A stretch of 55,795 nucleotides of DNA from Betaproteobacteria bacterium (GCA_029884335.1 JAOUIA010000021.1:1-55795), one strand, 5' to 3'. Positions 37,808 to 47,211 are shown, numbered from the stretch's first letter. A program made the numbers and translations. The notes: a model not told the origin generated them from the letters alone.

Positions 37808-39625
37808 ATGAGCACGGTTCCCGCCCAGGCCGGCCGAGCGCCGTCCGGCGCGGGGCGCGACGCCCCCCAGGGCGACCGGCGCCTGCGCCTCGACGACATC
37901 CTCAAGCTGATGGTCGCCGACGGGCTCGTCGCCTCCGCCGACGCCGAGCCGATCGCCCGCGCTCGCACGCAGCGCTTCGAGCACCCGCTCGAGCTGATCG
38001 CCGACCACCAGCTGCGCGGCGCGAAGCCGCCCCACGCGACGCTCACGCTCGAGACGCTGGTCGAGTGGCTCGCCGGCAAGCTCGGCGTGCCTTACAAGCA
38101 CATCGACCCGCTGCGCATCGACGTCGCCGCCGTCACGCAGACGATGTCGATCGCCTACGCCGAGCGCTACCGCATCCTGCCGGTCGCGGTCACGCGCGAC
38201 ACGCTGACGGTCGCCACCGGCCAGCCGTTCGTGCGCTCGTGGGCCGACGAGCTCGAGAAGATCCTCAAGCTGCGCATCGAGCTCGTGTTCGCCAACCCGG
38301 CCGACGTGCGCCGCTACCTGGGCGAGTTCTTCAACCTCGCCCGCTCGATGAAGAAGGCGCAGGAGTCGAGCAAGGGCGAGCTGTCGCTGGCGCGCAACTT
38401 CGAGCAGCTGGTGGAGCTCGGCGCGCGCGGCAACCTCGATGCCAACGACCAGCACGTCGTCCACATCGTCGACTGGCTGTGGCAGTACGCGTTCGACCAG
38501 CGCGCCTCGGACATCCACCTCGAGCCGCGCCGCGACATCGGGCAGGTGCGCTTCCGCATCGACGGCGTGCTGCACCAGGTCTACACGATCCCGATCCCCG
38601 TGCTGAACGCGATGGCCTCGCGCATCAAGCTGCTCGCGCGCATGGAGATCGTCGAGAAGCGGCGGCCGCAGGACGGGCGCATCAAGACGGTGGCCCCCGG
38701 CGGCAAGGAGATCGAGCTGCGCATCTCGACGATGCCCACGGCGTTCGGCGAGAAGCTCGTCATGCGCATCTTCGCGCCCGAGGTGCTGGTGCGCGACTTC
38801 GCCGAGCTGGGCTTCTCGCCCGACGACCGCGAGCGCTGGGACAAGCTGATTCGCGAGCCGCACGGCATCATCCTCGTCACCGGACCCACGGGCTCGGGCA
38901 AGACGACCACGCTCTACTCGTCGCTCAAGCGGATCGCCACGCCCGAGGTCAACGTCTGCACGGTCGAGGACCCGATCGAGATGATCGAGCCCTCGTTCAA
39001 CCAGATGCAGGTCGAGAACAAGATCGGCGTCGACTTCGCGCACGGGGTACGCACGCTGCTGCGGCAGGACCCGGACATCATCATGGTGGGCGAGATCCGC
39101 GACCGCGACACCGCCGACATGGCGGTGCAGGCGGCGCTGACCGGCCACCTGGTGCTCTCGACGCTGCACACCAACGACGCGCCGACCGCGGTGACCCGGC
39201 TGGTCGACCTGGGCGTGCCCGGCTACCTCATCAACTCGACGCTGCTCGGCGTGATGGCGCAGCGCCTCGTCCGCACGCTGTGCCCGCACTGCCGCAAGCC
39301 GGGCGAGCCGCCGGACGACGCGGCGTGGCGCGCGCTCACCGCGCCGTACCGCGCCGACCGGCCGACCGAGGCGATGCAGGCGGTCGGCTGCCTCGAGTGC
39401 CGCATGACCGGCTATCTCGGCCGCATGGGGCTCTACGAGATCATGACGCTCTCCCCCGGCGTGCGCCGCCTGATCCACGACGAAGCCGACGAGGCGGCGA
39501 TCCGCGAGCAGGCCTACCGCGACGGCATGAAGCCGCTGCGCGTCTCCGGCGCGCTCAAGGTCGCGCAAGGCGTGACCACCACCGAGGAAGTCCTCAAGGT
39601 CGTTCCGCTGCTCTACGAGTCCTGA
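37808..39625 (+). CDS. GspE/PilB-family secretion or pilus ATPase
   Basis: 605-aa cytoplasmic hexameric ATPase that powers type II secretion or type IV pilus assembly. A MshEN-like N-terminal domain (about 60-200) precedes the ATPase core. The core shows GPTGSGKTTTLYSSL (Walker A), VEDPIEMIEP, RQDPDIIMVGEIRDRDTA (Walker B) and GHLVLSTLHTNDA. The tetracysteine zinc motif is CPHC and CLEC. No other secretion or pilus genes are in the window, so the system cannot be assigned. The gene is divergent from the M48-like gene. Confidence 0.93.
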   Translation: MSTVPAQAGRAPSGAGRDAPQGDRRLRLDDILKLMVADGLVASADAEPIARARTQRFEHPLELIADHQLRGAKPPHATLTLETLVEWLAGKLGVPYKHIDPLRIDVAAVTQTMSIAYAERYRILPVAVTRDTLTVATGQPFVRSWADELEKILKLRIELVFANPADVRRYLGEFFNLARSMKKAQESSKGELSLARNFEQLVELGARGNLDANDQHVVHIVDWLWQYAFDQRASDIHLEPRRDIGQVRFRIDGVLHQVYTIPIPVLNAMASRIKLLARMEIVEKRRPQDGRIKTVAPGGKEIELRISTMPTAFGEKLVMRIFAPEVLVRDFAELGFSPDDRERWDKLIREPHGIILVTGPTGSGKTTTLYSSLKRIATPEVNVCTVEDPIEMIEPSFNQMQVENKIGVDFAHGVRTLLRQDPDIIMVGEIRDRDTADMAVQAALTGHLVLSTLHTNDAPTAVTRLVDLGVPGYLINSTLLGVMAQRLVRTLCPHCRKPGEPPDDAAWRALTAPYRADRPTEAMQAVGCLECRMTGYLGRMGLYEIMTLSPGVRRLIHDEADEAAIREQAYRDGMKPLRVSGALKVAQGVTTTEEVLKVVPLLYES

Positions 39626-39718
39626 GCGCTTCCTCCGGGGTAGGCCCCGGCGGTCGGCTATGATTCGCCGCAGCGAAGCCGGCGCAGGGGAAGCGCCGGC
39701 GCAGGGGGAGACGCCGCG

Positions 39719-40471
39719 GTGGATCTCAAGCTCTCGGGGCGCGCGGCGCTGGTGACCGGCGCGAGCGCCGGCATCGGGCGCGCGATCGCGCTCGAACTCG
39801 CGCGCGAAGGCGCGCGGCTGGCGATCACGGGCCGGCGTCGCGACGCGCTCGCGGAGGTCTCGGCCGAGATCGCCGCGGCCAGCGGCGCCGCGCCGGCCGT
39901 GGTGGCGCACGACGCTATGGACGAGGGCTACGTCGAGGCGGTGGCGGGCGCGGCGCTCGCCGCGCTCGGCACCGTCGAGATCCTCGTCAACAACGCCGGC
40001 GGCAGCCGGCCGTTCGGCAAGGACGCGACCGAGGCGCAGTGGCAGGAGGCGCTCACGCTCAACTTCACGCGCCACCGCCAGCTCACGCACCGCCTGCTGC
40101 CGGCGATGATCGCGAACGGCTGGGGGCGCATCGTCAACATCACCGGCAAGTCCGAGCCCGAGGGCATCAACGGCGCGTTCTGCGCGAAGGCGGCGATGCA
40201 CTCGTGGGCGAAGGGGCTGTCGCGCGAGGTGGGCGGGCACGGCATCACCGTCAATTGCGTGCCGCCCGGGCGCATCATGAGCGACCAGATCCGCCGCAAC
40301 TACGCGCCGGAGTACCGCGCGTGGCAGTCCGAGCACGAGATTCCCGTGGGCCGCTACGGCGAGCCCGAGGAACTCGCGGACCTCGTCGTGTTTCTCGCCT
40401 CGCCGCGCGCGAGCTACATCACCGGCGCCGTGATCCCCGTCGACGGGGGCTTGCGCCGCTACCAGTTCTGA
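39719..40471 (+). CDS. SDR-family oxidoreductase with an altered catalytic Tyr
   Basis: 250-aa short-chain dehydrogenase/reductase. The Rossmann nucleotide motif TGASAGIGRA and the NNAGG motif are intact. In the catalytic region, NITGKSEPEGINGAFCAKAAMHSWAKGL, the YXXXK motif reads AFCAK, with Ala where Tyr is expected and Lys retained. The C-terminal VNCVPPGRIMSDQI and SYITGAVIPVDGGL segments are normal. The GTG start follows GGGGGAG. It is 13 nt from the Bug-receptor gene, which suggests a catabolic pair for an organic acid; the substrate is unknown. Confidence 0.9.
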   Translation: MDLKLSGRAALVTGASAGIGRAIALELAREGARLAITGRRRDALAEVSAEIAAASGAAPAVVAHDAMDEGYVEAVAGAALAALGTVEILVNNAGGSRPFGKDATEAQWQEALTLNFTRHRQLTHRLLPAMIANGWGRIVNITGKSEPEGINGAFCAKAAMHSWAKGLSREVGGHGITVNCVPPGRIMSDQIRRNYAPEYRAWQSEHEIPVGRYGEPEELADLVVFLASPRASYITGAVIPVDGGLRRYQF

Positions 40472-40484
40472 GGAAAACATCCGC

Positions 40485-41453
40485 ATGAACCGCAGACAAC
40501 TCCTGGCCGCCGCCGCGCTCGCCGCCCTCGCGCCGCTCGCTCACGCGCAAGGCGCGTACCCGACGAAGCCGATCCGCCTCGTCGTGCCCTTCGCGCCCGG
40601 CGGCACCTCCGAGATCGTGTCGCGCGCCGTGGCGCAGCAGCTCTCGACGCAACTCGGCGTGTCGGTCGTCGTCGAGAACAAGGCCGGCGGCGCGGGCACG
40701 ATCGCGATGAACGAGGTCGCGCAGGCGGCGCCGGACGGCTACACGCTGATCCTCGGCCACGTCGGCACGCTGGCGGTGAATCCCTACGCGATGGCGAAGC
40801 AGCCCTACGACGTCGACCGCGACTTCCTCCCGGTGGCGCTGCTCGCGCGCGTGCCGAACGTGTTCGTGGTGCGCGCCGAGGTGCCGGCGAAGAACCTGAA
40901 GGAGTTCGTCGCGCTGGCGAAGAAGGATCCGGGCAAGCTCAACTACGGCTCGGCGGGCAACGGCAGCGCGGGCCACCTCGCGTTCGAGTACCTCAAGCTC
41001 GTGACCGGCATCGACGTCGTCCACGTGCCCTACCGCGGCACCGGGCCGCAGCTGCAGGACCTGCTCGGCGGCCGGCTCGACGCCTCGTCGGCGGGGCTGC
41101 CCGCGCTCATGCAGCACATCAAGAGCGGCAAGCTGCGCACCATCGCGGTGGGCACGCCGCAGCGCGTGGCCGCGCTGCCCGACGTGGCCACGGTCGCCGA
41201 GGACGGCTACAAGGACTTCGAGACGTCGCAGTGGTACGGGATCATCGTGCCGAAGGGCACGCCGCGCGAGATCGTCGTCAAGCTCAACGCCGAGATCAAC
41301 AAGGCGCTGGCGTCCAGCACGGTCACGCAGCGTTTTGCCGATGACAACGCCGCCGCGGGCGTGGGCTCGCCCGAGGACTTCGCGGCGTTCATCGCGAAGG
41401 AGCAGGCGCGCTGGAAGGAAGTCGTCGAGCGCGGGAAGATCCGGATCGAGTAG
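40485..41453 (+). CDS. Bug/TctC-family periplasmic solute receptor
   Basis: 322-aa tripartite tricarboxylate transporter receptor. A signal peptide ([22 protein letters not shown]) precedes the two-lobed binding fold. Family signatures are YPTKPIRLVVPFAPGGTSEIVSR at the mature N-terminus, VVVENKAGGAGTIA, and YRGTGPQLQDLLGGRLDASSAGLPA. These receptors bind carboxylates or related small molecules. No TctA/TctB membrane subunits are adjacent, as is typical for orphan Bug receptors in Burkholderiales. The ATG follows AGGAAAA. Confidence 0.95.
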   Translation: MNRRQLLAAAALAALAPLAHAQGAYPTKPIRLVVPFAPGGTSEIVSRAVAQQLSTQLGVSVVVENKAGGAGTIAMNEVAQAAPDGYTLILGHVGTLAVNPYAMAKQPYDVDRDFLPVALLARVPNVFVVRAEVPAKNLKEFVALAKKDPGKLNYGSAGNGSAGHLAFEYLKLVTGIDVVHVPYRGTGPQLQDLLGGRLDASSAGLPALMQHIKSGKLRTIAVGTPQRVAALPDVATVAEDGYKDFETSQWYGIIVPKGTPREIVVKLNAEINKALASSTVTQRFADDNAAAGVGSPEDFAAFIAKEQARWKEVVERGKIRIE

Positions 41454-41471
41454 GCTCCCGGGTCCCCCGCG

Positions 41472-42635
41472 TCAGTCGGCCGCGGCGGCTCGCGGCTGGG
41501 CGCGCGCCTTCGCGATCGCGTGCAACGCCGCTTCGAGGTGGCCGACCGAGCGGTCGACGTCGCCCAGCTTCTCGAGGCCGAAGAGCCCGATGCGGAACGT
41601 GCGGAAGTCCGCGCCCTCGTCGCACTGCAGCGGCACGCCCGCGGCGCTCTGCAGGCCGAGCGCCGCGAACGCCTTGCCGTTCTGCATCTCGGGGTCGTCG
41701 GTGTAGCTCACCACCACGCCAGGCGCCTGGAAGCCGGCCGCGGCGACGCTCGGGTAGCCGTGCCGCTCCATCAGCGCGCGCACCTTCGCCCCGATCTCCT
41801 CCTGCTTCGCGCGCAGCGCCGCGAAGCCGCGCGAGCGCGTCTCCAGCATCGCATCGCGCGTGCGCACGAGCGCGTCGGTGGGCAGCGTCGTGTGGTAGAG
41901 GTGCGCGCCGCCCTCGTAGGTCTCCATCACCTGCAGCCACTTCTTCAGGTCCGCCGCGTAGCTGGTGCTGGTGGTCGCGTCGATGCGCTGGCGCGCGGCC
42001 GCGGAGAGCATCACGAACGCGCAGCACGGCGAGCCGCTCCAGCCCTTCTGCGGCGCGCTCACCAGCACGTCGACGCCGAGCGCGCGCATGTCGACCCACA
42101 TCGCGCCCGACGCGATGCAGTCGAGCACGAACAGGCCGCCGGCCTCGTGCGTCGCCGCGGCGACCCCGCGCAGGTAGTCGTCCGGCAGGATCATGCCGCT
42201 GGCGGTCTCCACGTGCGGCGCGAAGACGACCGCCGGCTTCTCGGCGCGAATGGTCGCCACCACCTCGGCGAGCGGCGCCGGCGCGAACGGCTCCTTCGCG
42301 CCGGCGCGCGCGCGGCGCGCCTTCAGCACGGTGCACGACTTCGCGATGCGCCCCATCTCGAGGATCTGCGTCCAGCGGAAGCTGAACCAGCCGTTGCGCA
42401 GGACGAGGCAGTGCGCGTCGGTGGCGAATTGCCGCACGACGGCTTCCATGCCGAACGTGCCGCTGCCGGGGACCACCACGGCGGCTTGCGCGCCGTAGGC
42501 CTCCTTGAGCACGGCGGAGATGTCGCGCATCGCGCCCTGGAAGCGGCGCGACATGTGGTTGAGCGCGCGGTCGGTGTAGACGACCGAGAATTCGAGCAGG
42601 CCGTCGGGATCGACGTCGGGGAGCAGGCCGGGCAT
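41472..42635 (-). CDS. Class V aminotransferase (alanine/serine-glyoxylate type)
   Basis: 387-aa PLP-dependent aminotransferase. Features are VVVPGSGTFGMEAVVRQFA near the N-terminus, HVETASGMILPDDYLRG, the FVLDCIASGAMWVDM region that contacts PLP, and SAPQKGWSGSPCCAFV with the PLP-binding Lys. The C-terminal GADFRTFRIGLFGLEKLGDV is typical of the alanine-glyoxylate / serine-glyoxylate branch. The exact amino donor cannot be fixed. ATG 42635 begins MPGLLPDVDP. A tRNA-Ser gene lies 63 nt upstream on the same strand. Confidence 0.92.
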   Translation of the reverse strand: MPGLLPDVDPDGLLEFSVVYTDRALNHMSRRFQGAMRDISAVLKEAYGAQAAVVVPGSGTFGMEAVVRQFATDAHCLVLRNGWFSFRWTQILEMGRIAKSCTVLKARRARAGAKEPFAPAPLAEVVATIRAEKPAVVFAPHVETASGMILPDDYLRGVAAATHEAGGLFVLDCIASGAMWVDMRALGVDVLVSAPQKGWSGSPCCAFVMLSAAARQRIDATTSTSYAADLKKWLQVMETYEGGAHLYHTTLPTDALVRTRDAMLETRSRGFAALRAKQEEIGAKVRALMERHGYPSVAAAGFQAPGVVVSYTDDPEMQNGKAFAALGLQSAAGVPLQCDEGADFRTFRIGLFGLEKLGDVDRSVGHLEAALHAIAKARAQPRAAAAD

Positions 42636-42698
42636 GTTGGACTCCGGTCGGGGCTGGTCTTGGGTGGCGTGGTTGCGGCGGGTGGGCCGTGGGCGCAT

Positions 42699-42790
42699 TG
42701 GCGGATGGGGTGGGATTCGAACCCACGGGCCACGTTGCCGCGGCCGCCGGATTTCAAGTCCGGTGCATTCAACCGCTCTGCCACCCATCC
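42699..42790 (-). tRNA. tRNA-Ser (anticodon UGA)
   Basis: Minus-strand 92-nt tRNA including an encoded CCA. The acceptor stem GGATGGG (5') pairs with CCCATCC (3'), discriminator G. The anticodon stem CCGGA/TCCGG encloses CTTGAAA, giving anticodon TGA. A long variable arm (class II) and the T-loop GGTTCGAATCC are present. The type and long extra arm fit serine. Confidence 0.95.
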
Positions 42791-42897
42791 GGTGCGCGTG
42801 GCCGCTTGAAAGCGCGCGGACCGGCCGCATTTGGCAGGGCTGCGCGGCGGGATGTTAGCACCCGTTGTCCCGGGCGCCGGTGGGGTCTTCCGTCGAA

Positions 42898-42925
42898 TTG
42901 AAACCCCCGCGGGTTCTGCTAGTCT
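42898..42925 (+). promoter_or_regulatory. Predicted sigma-70 promoter of the Bax inhibitor-1 family gene
   Basis: TTGAAA (42898-42903), a 16-nt spacer, and TAGTCT (42920-42925). It is followed at 42937-42953 by a strong hairpin (CGGCCCC/GGGGCCG) that ends just before the GGAGG ribosome-binding site at 42960-42964. The hairpin could affect translation or mRNA stability. Confidence 0.5.
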
Positions 42926-42968
42926 AACGGTCGCTTCGGCCCCGTCGGGGCCGTTCTACGGAGGATAG

Positions 42969-43691
42969 ATGGATCCCAAGCTCCAGCCTGTGTCGGTTTC
43001 GGGTGAGCGCCTGCCGCTGCCCCAGGCGGGCGGTACGCTGGCCCCGGAAAGCAGCCGCGTCCTGCGCAACACCTACTGGCTGCTCGCCCTGACGATGCTG
43101 CCGACCATCGGCGGCGCGCTGCTCGGCACCCAGCTCAACCTCGCACGCGTGTTCGTGGCCTATCCGATCATCGCCCCGCTGGCGCTGTTCGGCCTGATGA
43201 TCGGCTCGCTGTTCGTCGTGACCGCGCTGCGCAACAGCGCGTGGGGCGTGGCGGCGCTGTTCGGCTTCACGTTCATCGCCGGGGTCGCGCTGACGCCGAT
43301 CCTCACCTACGCGGCGGGGATGCGCAACGGCGGCCAGCTGGTCGCGCTCGCGGGCGGCATGACGGCGGTGATCTTCTTCGCGCTCGCCGGCATCGCCACG
43401 GTGACGAAGAAGGACTTCTCGTTCATGGGCAAGTTCCTCTTCGTCGGGCTGATCCTGCTCGTCGTCGCGTCGCTGGCCAACCTGTTCTTCCAGGTGCCGG
43501 CGGTGTCGCTGACGATCTCGGCGATCGCGGTGCTGCTGTTCTCGGCGTACATCCTGTTCGACGTGTCGCGCATCGTGAACGGCGGTGAGACGAACTACGT
43601 GATGGCGACGATGGGGCTGTACCTCAGCATCTACAACCTCTTCAGCAGCCTGCTGCACCTGCTGCTCGCGTTCACGGGCGAGCGAGACTGA
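42969..43691 (+). CDS. Bax inhibitor-1/YccA family membrane protein
   Basis: 240-aa inner-membrane protein with seven hydrophobic helices. The N-terminus is cytoplasmic (~30 residues), followed by VLRNTYWLLALTMLPTIGGALL. The C-terminal FSAYILFDVSRIVNGGETNYVMATMGLYLSIYNLFSSLL carries the family signature with the Asp residues of the putative pH-sensing site. YccA-type members interact with the FtsH protease; whether this one does is not known. A GGAGG site precedes the ATG and a strong terminator follows. Confidence 0.94.
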   Translation: MDPKLQPVSVSGERLPLPQAGGTLAPESSRVLRNTYWLLALTMLPTIGGALLGTQLNLARVFVAYPIIAPLALFGLMIGSLFVVTALRNSAWGVAALFGFTFIAGVALTPILTYAAGMRNGGQLVALAGGMTAVIFFALAGIATVTKKDFSFMGKFLFVGLILLVVASLANLFFQVPAVSLTISAIAVLLFSAYILFDVSRIVNGGETNYVMATMGLYLSIYNLFSSLLHLLLAFTGERD

Positions 43692-43712
43692 CGGCGCGCT
43701 TCGCCGGACGAG

Positions 43713-43740
43713 AAGGCGGCCCCGCGGGGCCGCCTTTTTT
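43713..43740. terminator. Bidirectional intrinsic terminator
   Basis: AAGGCGGCCCC (43713-43723) pairs with GGGGCCGCCTT (43726-43736) across a minimal GC loop, followed by six T on the plus strand. It sits between the convergent yccA-like and rlmD genes. The plus-strand T-run makes it strongest for the yccA-like gene; the last T is also part of the rlmD stop codon. Confidence 0.88.
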
Positions 43741-45083
43741 CACGCCTGCGCGAACAGCGCGATCGACTCGACGTGCGCCGTATGCGGGAACATGTTGACC
43801 ACGCCCACGGCCTCGAGCGTGTAGCCGCGCTCGTGCACCAGCACGGCGGCGTCGCGCGCCAGCGTGGCCGGGTTGCACGAGACGTAGACGATGCGCGACA
43901 GCGCCTGCTCGTCGTCGCGCTGCGGCAGGGCCTTGACCAGTTCCACCGCGCCCTCGCGTGGCGGGTCGATCAGCGCGGCGTGCAGCGGGAGGAGAGGCGC
44001 GAGCGAATCGTGCGTGACGGCGAAGAGATCGGCCACCGCAAAGGTGGTTCGTTCGGTCAGGCCATTCGCCGCCGCGTTCTCGCGCGCCCGGCGCACCAGC
44101 GCCTCGGAGCCTTCCACGCCGGTCACCGCCGCGCCGCGCCGGGCGATCGGCAGCGTGAAGTTGCCCAGGCCGCAGAAGAAGTCGCCGATCCGCTCGCCGG
44201 GCCCGGGAGCCAGCAGCGCGAGCGCGCGCCGCACGAGCACGCGATTGACTTCGTGGTTGACCTGCGTGAACTCGGTCGGCCCGAACGGCACGACGACGCC
44301 GGACTCGGGCAGCGCGTAGGCGAGACGCGACTGCGGCGGATGGAACGGCGCTGCGGTCGCCGGCCCGGCGGTCTGCAGCCACACGTCCACGCCGTGCCGG
44401 TCGGCGAACGCGCGCAGATGCTCGCCGTCGGCGGCCGACAGCGGCTCGAGGATGCGGAACACCAGCGCGTGGACCGGCTCGCCGGGGCTGCCGCCGTCGA
44501 TCGCCCGCTCGCCGACGGCCAACTCGATCTGCGGCACGCGGTCGCGGATCGACAGCGCACCGACGAGCTCGCGCAGCTGCGGCAGCAGGTCCGAAATCTT
44601 GCGCGGCAGGACGCGGCACTCGCGCATGTCGGCGACGAAGCTGGAGCGGCGCTCGTGGAAGCCGACGAGCACGCCGCCCTTCTTCGGCACGTGGCGCACG
44701 GACAGCCGCGCACGGTAGCGGTAGCCCCACGCGGGGCCGTGCACCGGCGGCAGCAGCCGGCCCGGCTTCAGGCGTCCGATGCGCGCGAGCGCATCCTCCA
44801 GCACGCGCTGCTTCGCAGCGACCTGCAGGGCGGGCTCGGCGTGCTGCAGCGAGCAGCCTCCGCAGACGCCGAAGTGCGGGCAGGCCGGCTCGGCGCGCGA
44901 CGGGCTCGCGCGCAGCACCTGCCGCGTGCGCGCGATCTCGTAGCTCGGCTTGCGCTTCAGCGTCTCGATCGCGACGGTTTCGCCGGGGAGCGCGCCCTCG
45001 ACGAACACGGCCTTGCCTTCGACGCGGGCAACGCCGCGGCCCTCGTTGTCGAGCGATTCGATGGTGACGAGGGGTTCCGCCAT
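43740..45083 (-). CDS. rlmD: 23S rRNA (uracil-1939-C5)-methyltransferase
   Basis: 447-aa SAM-dependent RNA methyltransferase of the RumA/TrmA family. An N-terminal TRAM domain ([21 protein letters not shown]) is followed by iron-sulfur cysteines in [15 protein letters not shown]. The SAM-binding motif is [16 protein letters not shown], and the catalytic Cys is in [14 protein letters not shown]. The length and cluster favour RlmD over TrmA. A related RlmC assignment is less likely. Confidence 0.93.
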   Translation of the reverse strand: MAEPLVTIESLDNEGRGVARVEGKAVFVEGALPGETVAIETLKRKPSYEIARTRQVLRASPSRAEPACPHFGVCGGCSLQHAEPALQVAAKQRVLEDALARIGRLKPGRLLPPVHGPAWGYRYRARLSVRHVPKKGGVLVGFHERRSSFVADMRECRVLPRKISDLLPQLRELVGALSIRDRVPQIELAVGERAIDGGSPGEPVHALVFRILEPLSAADGEHLRAFADRHGVDVWLQTAGPATAAPFHPPQSRLAYALPESGVVVPFGPTEFTQVNHEVNRVLVRRALALLAPGPGERIGDFFCGLGNFTLPIARRGAAVTGVEGSEALVRRARENAAANGLTERTTFAVADLFAVTHDSLAPLLPLHAALIDPPREGAVELVKALPQRDDEQALSRIVYVSCNPATLARDAAVLVHERGYTLEAVGVVNMFPHTAHVESIALFAQA

Positions 45084-45188
45084 GGCCGCGCAGCCGCCTT
45101 CCGCGTGGCAGAGGGCGGTTCATTGTAACGCCGCCGGCGCATCGGACCACGAGGGTAGAATCGCCGCTCCTTCCTGCCCGCCGCCGCG

Positions 45189-45872
45189 ATGCGCGTCCTC
45201 GCGATCGAATCGTCCACCGACATGCTCTCGGTCGCCGCCGGCGACGCGACGGGCGTCGCCGAGCGCGCCGAGCGCGCCGGTCAGGCGCACGCCGAGCGCG
45301 TGCTGCCGCTGGTCGACGAGGCGCTCGCCGCGCGCGGCTGGGAACTCGCGGACGTCGACGGCATCGCGTTCGGCGCCGGTCCCGGCGCGTTCACCGGCGT
45401 GCGCATCGCCTGCGGGATCGCGCAGGGGCTGGCGCTGGGCGCCGGCAAGCCAGTCGTTCCCGTCGGCACGCTCGCGGCACTCGCCGAGGACGCGCGCCGC
45501 GCGCACGGCGCCACGCGCGTCGTCGCCTGCCTCGACGCGCGCATGCACGAGGTCTACGTCGCGGCCTACGAGCGTCACGGCGACGATTGGCGCGAAGCTG
45601 CCTCGCCGGCCGTGCTCGAGCCCGCGGCGATCGCGCTGCCTGCCGGCCCGTGGTTCGGCGCCGGCAACGGCCTCGCCGTCGCACCGTCGCTGGCGGCGGT
45701 GCTCGAAGCGGCCGACGCCGCGCTCGTCCCGACCGCGCGCTCCGTGCTCGATCTGGCGCGGCGCGCGCTGGCGCGCGGGCAGGGCGTGGCGCCGGAGCAC
45801 GCGCTGCCGCTGTACGTGCGCCACCGCGTGGCGCTGACCGCCGCCGAGCGCGCGGCCGGAGCGAGGCTGTGA
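45189..45872 (+). CDS. tsaB: tRNA threonylcarbamoyladenosine biosynthesis protein TsaB
   Basis: 227-aa ASKHA-fold protein that partners TsaD and TsaE in making t6A37 of tRNAs. It begins MRVLAIESSTDMLSVAAGD and contains FGAGPGAFTGVRIACGIAQGLALG, both typical of TsaB. The start gives the canonical N-terminus. The TGA overlaps the rimI ATG by one base (TGATG). tsaB, rimI and the uracil-DNA glycosylase gene form one plus-strand operon with overlapping ends. Confidence 0.95.
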   Translation: MRVLAIESSTDMLSVAAGDATGVAERAERAGQAHAERVLPLVDEALAARGWELADVDGIAFGAGPGAFTGVRIACGIAQGLALGAGKPVVPVGTLAALAEDARRAHGATRVVACLDARMHEVYVAAYERHGDDWREAASPAVLEPAAIALPAGPWFGAGNGLAVAPSLAAVLEAADAALVPTARSVLDLARRALARGQGVAPEHALPLYVRHRVALTAAERAAGARL

Positions 45873-46378
45873 TGGCGAGCCTGCCGGACCTCGCAGCGCC
45901 GCGGCCGCGCGTCACCTGGCGGCCGATGGAGGCCGCGGACCTCGCCTACGTCGCCGCGCTCGAGGCGCAGATCCACGCGGCCCCGTGGACGCTCGGCAAC
46001 TTCCGCGACGCGCTCAACGCGGGCTACAGCGCGCAGGTGGGCGAGCGCGAAGGGCGCATCGTCGCGTTCGGCGTGCTGATGCTCGGCCCCGGCGAGGCGC
46101 AGCTCCTCAACCTGTCGGTGGTTCCCGACGCGCGCCGGCAGTCGCTGGGCGCGGCACTGCTCGCGCGCTTCGTCGAAGACGCGCGGCGCTGCGGCGCCGA
46201 GCAGATGTTCCTCGAGGTGCGCGCCGGCAACGCGGCGGCGATCGCGCTCTACGAGGCCGCGGGCTTCGCGCGCATCGCGCGTCGCGACGCGTACTACCCG
46301 GCCACCGCCACGCTGCCGGCCGAGGACGCGCTGGTGATGCGCCTCGCCCTGCGGCCGGCTGCGGCCACGCCCCCCTGA
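45872..46378 (+). CDS. rimI: Ribosomal-protein-alanine N-acetyltransferase
   Basis: 168-aa GNAT acetyltransferase that modifies the N-terminus of ribosomal protein S18 and possibly other proteins. The acetyl-CoA motif is [19 protein letters not shown], and [25 protein letters not shown] is the typical C-terminal block. The ~20-residue N-terminal extension before [11 protein letters not shown] is unremarkable. Its stop codon overlaps the next ATG (TGATG), continuing the coupled tsaB-rimI arrangement. Confidence 0.93.
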   Translation: MASLPDLAAPRPRVTWRPMEAADLAYVAALEAQIHAAPWTLGNFRDALNAGYSAQVGEREGRIVAFGVLMLGPGEAQLLNLSVVPDARRQSLGAALLARFVEDARRCGAEQMFLEVRAGNAAAIALYEAAGFARIARRDAYYPATATLPAEDALVMRLALRPAAATPP

Positions 46379-47139
46379 TGGCGACGCGCGACGAGATACT
46401 GCGCGAGCTGGGCCTCGCCCCGACGTGGCGGCTGCGTTCGCGTGCGCATGCGGGGGAGGCGCTGCCTGCCGAGGTGCCGGAAGCGGACGTCGTGGTGCCT
46501 GCGGGGCGCGTCCAGCCGCTGCGTCCGGCCGGTGAGGCCGGCGAGCGCCTCGCGCGCATCGCCGCGCTGGAATGGTCCGCGCTCGCCGCGGACATCGACG
46601 CTTGCAACGCCTGCGGGCTGTGCCGCACGCGCAATCGCTCGGTGCCCGGGGTGGGCGATCCGCGCGCGCGCTGGCTGCTCGTGGGCGAGGCTCCCGGCGC
46701 CGAGGAGGACGCGCGCGGCGAGCCGTTCGTGGGGCAGGCCGGCAAGCTGCTCGACAACATGCTCGCGGCGCTGGGCGCAAGCCGGCGCGAGGGCGTGTAC
46801 ATCGCCAACGTCCTCAAGTGCCGGCCGCCGGGCAACCGCACGCCGGAACCCGCGGAAGCCGAGGCGTGCCGGCCCTATCTCGAGCGCCAGATCGCGCTGA
46901 TCGGCCCGCAGCTGATCGTCGCGCTCGGCAGGAGCGCGGCCAGCCTGCTGCTCGGCACCGACGCCACCATCGCGAGCCTGCGCGGGCGCGTGCACCGCTG
47001 GCGGTCGACGCCGCTCGTGGTCACGTATCATCCGGCCTATCTGTTGCGCAATCTGCCCGACAAGGCAAAGGCCTGGGAGGATCTGCTGCTCGCGCGCCAG
47101 GTGGCGGCGCCGGATACCCGCACTTCGTCGGCGCCTTGA
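46378..47139 (+). CDS. Uracil-DNA glycosylase, iron-sulfur (family 4-like)
   Basis: 253-aa DNA repair enzyme that removes uracil from DNA. The fold shows [23 protein letters not shown] and KLLDNML in motif 1, and [11 protein letters not shown] in motif 2. Iron-sulfur ligands are in [12 protein letters not shown] and a later KCRPPGNR. An N-terminal ~75-residue extension precedes the domain, as often in betaproteobacterial members fused or coupled to rimI. It is the last gene of the tsaB operon. Confidence 0.93.
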   Translation: MATRDEILRELGLAPTWRLRSRAHAGEALPAEVPEADVVVPAGRVQPLRPAGEAGERLARIAALEWSALAADIDACNACGLCRTRNRSVPGVGDPRARWLLVGEAPGAEEDARGEPFVGQAGKLLDNMLAALGASRREGVYIANVLKCRPPGNRTPEPAEAEACRPYLERQIALIGPQLIVALGRSAASLLLGTDATIASLRGRVHRWRSTPLVVTYHPAYLLRNLPDKAKAWEDLLLARQVAAPDTRTSSAP

Positions 47140-47182
47140 GGTCGATTTCGGCAACGATTGCGCGGTTCGTCGCAGAGCCCGC

Positions 47183-47211
47183 TTGAAACCGCGGGGGCCG
47201 GCCGTCATAGT
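47183..47211 (+). promoter_or_regulatory. Predicted promoter of the lemA-TPM operon
   Basis: TTGAAA (47183-47188), a 17-nt spacer, and CATAGT (47206-47211), about 50 nt before the lemA ATG. The preceding C makes CTTGAAA, but no CCCCAT-type -10 follows at sigma-32 distance, so a sigma-70 promoter is more likely. Confidence 0.5.

Noticed and set aside
36938-40486. 1182-codon minus-strand frame covering the GspE-like and SDR genes
   Set aside because: Only its 3' part (36938-37717) encodes a recognisable protein. The remainder is antisense to well-supported genes.
42634-42858. Plus-strand frame over the tRNA-Ser gene
   Set aside because: It is the familiar false frame produced by a tRNA-Ser gene on the opposite strand.
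47182-47211. Sigma-32 promoter for lemA (CTTGAAA present)
   Set aside because: No CCCCAT-like -10 occurs at the right distance. The -10 CATAGT at 17 nt fits sigma-70 better.
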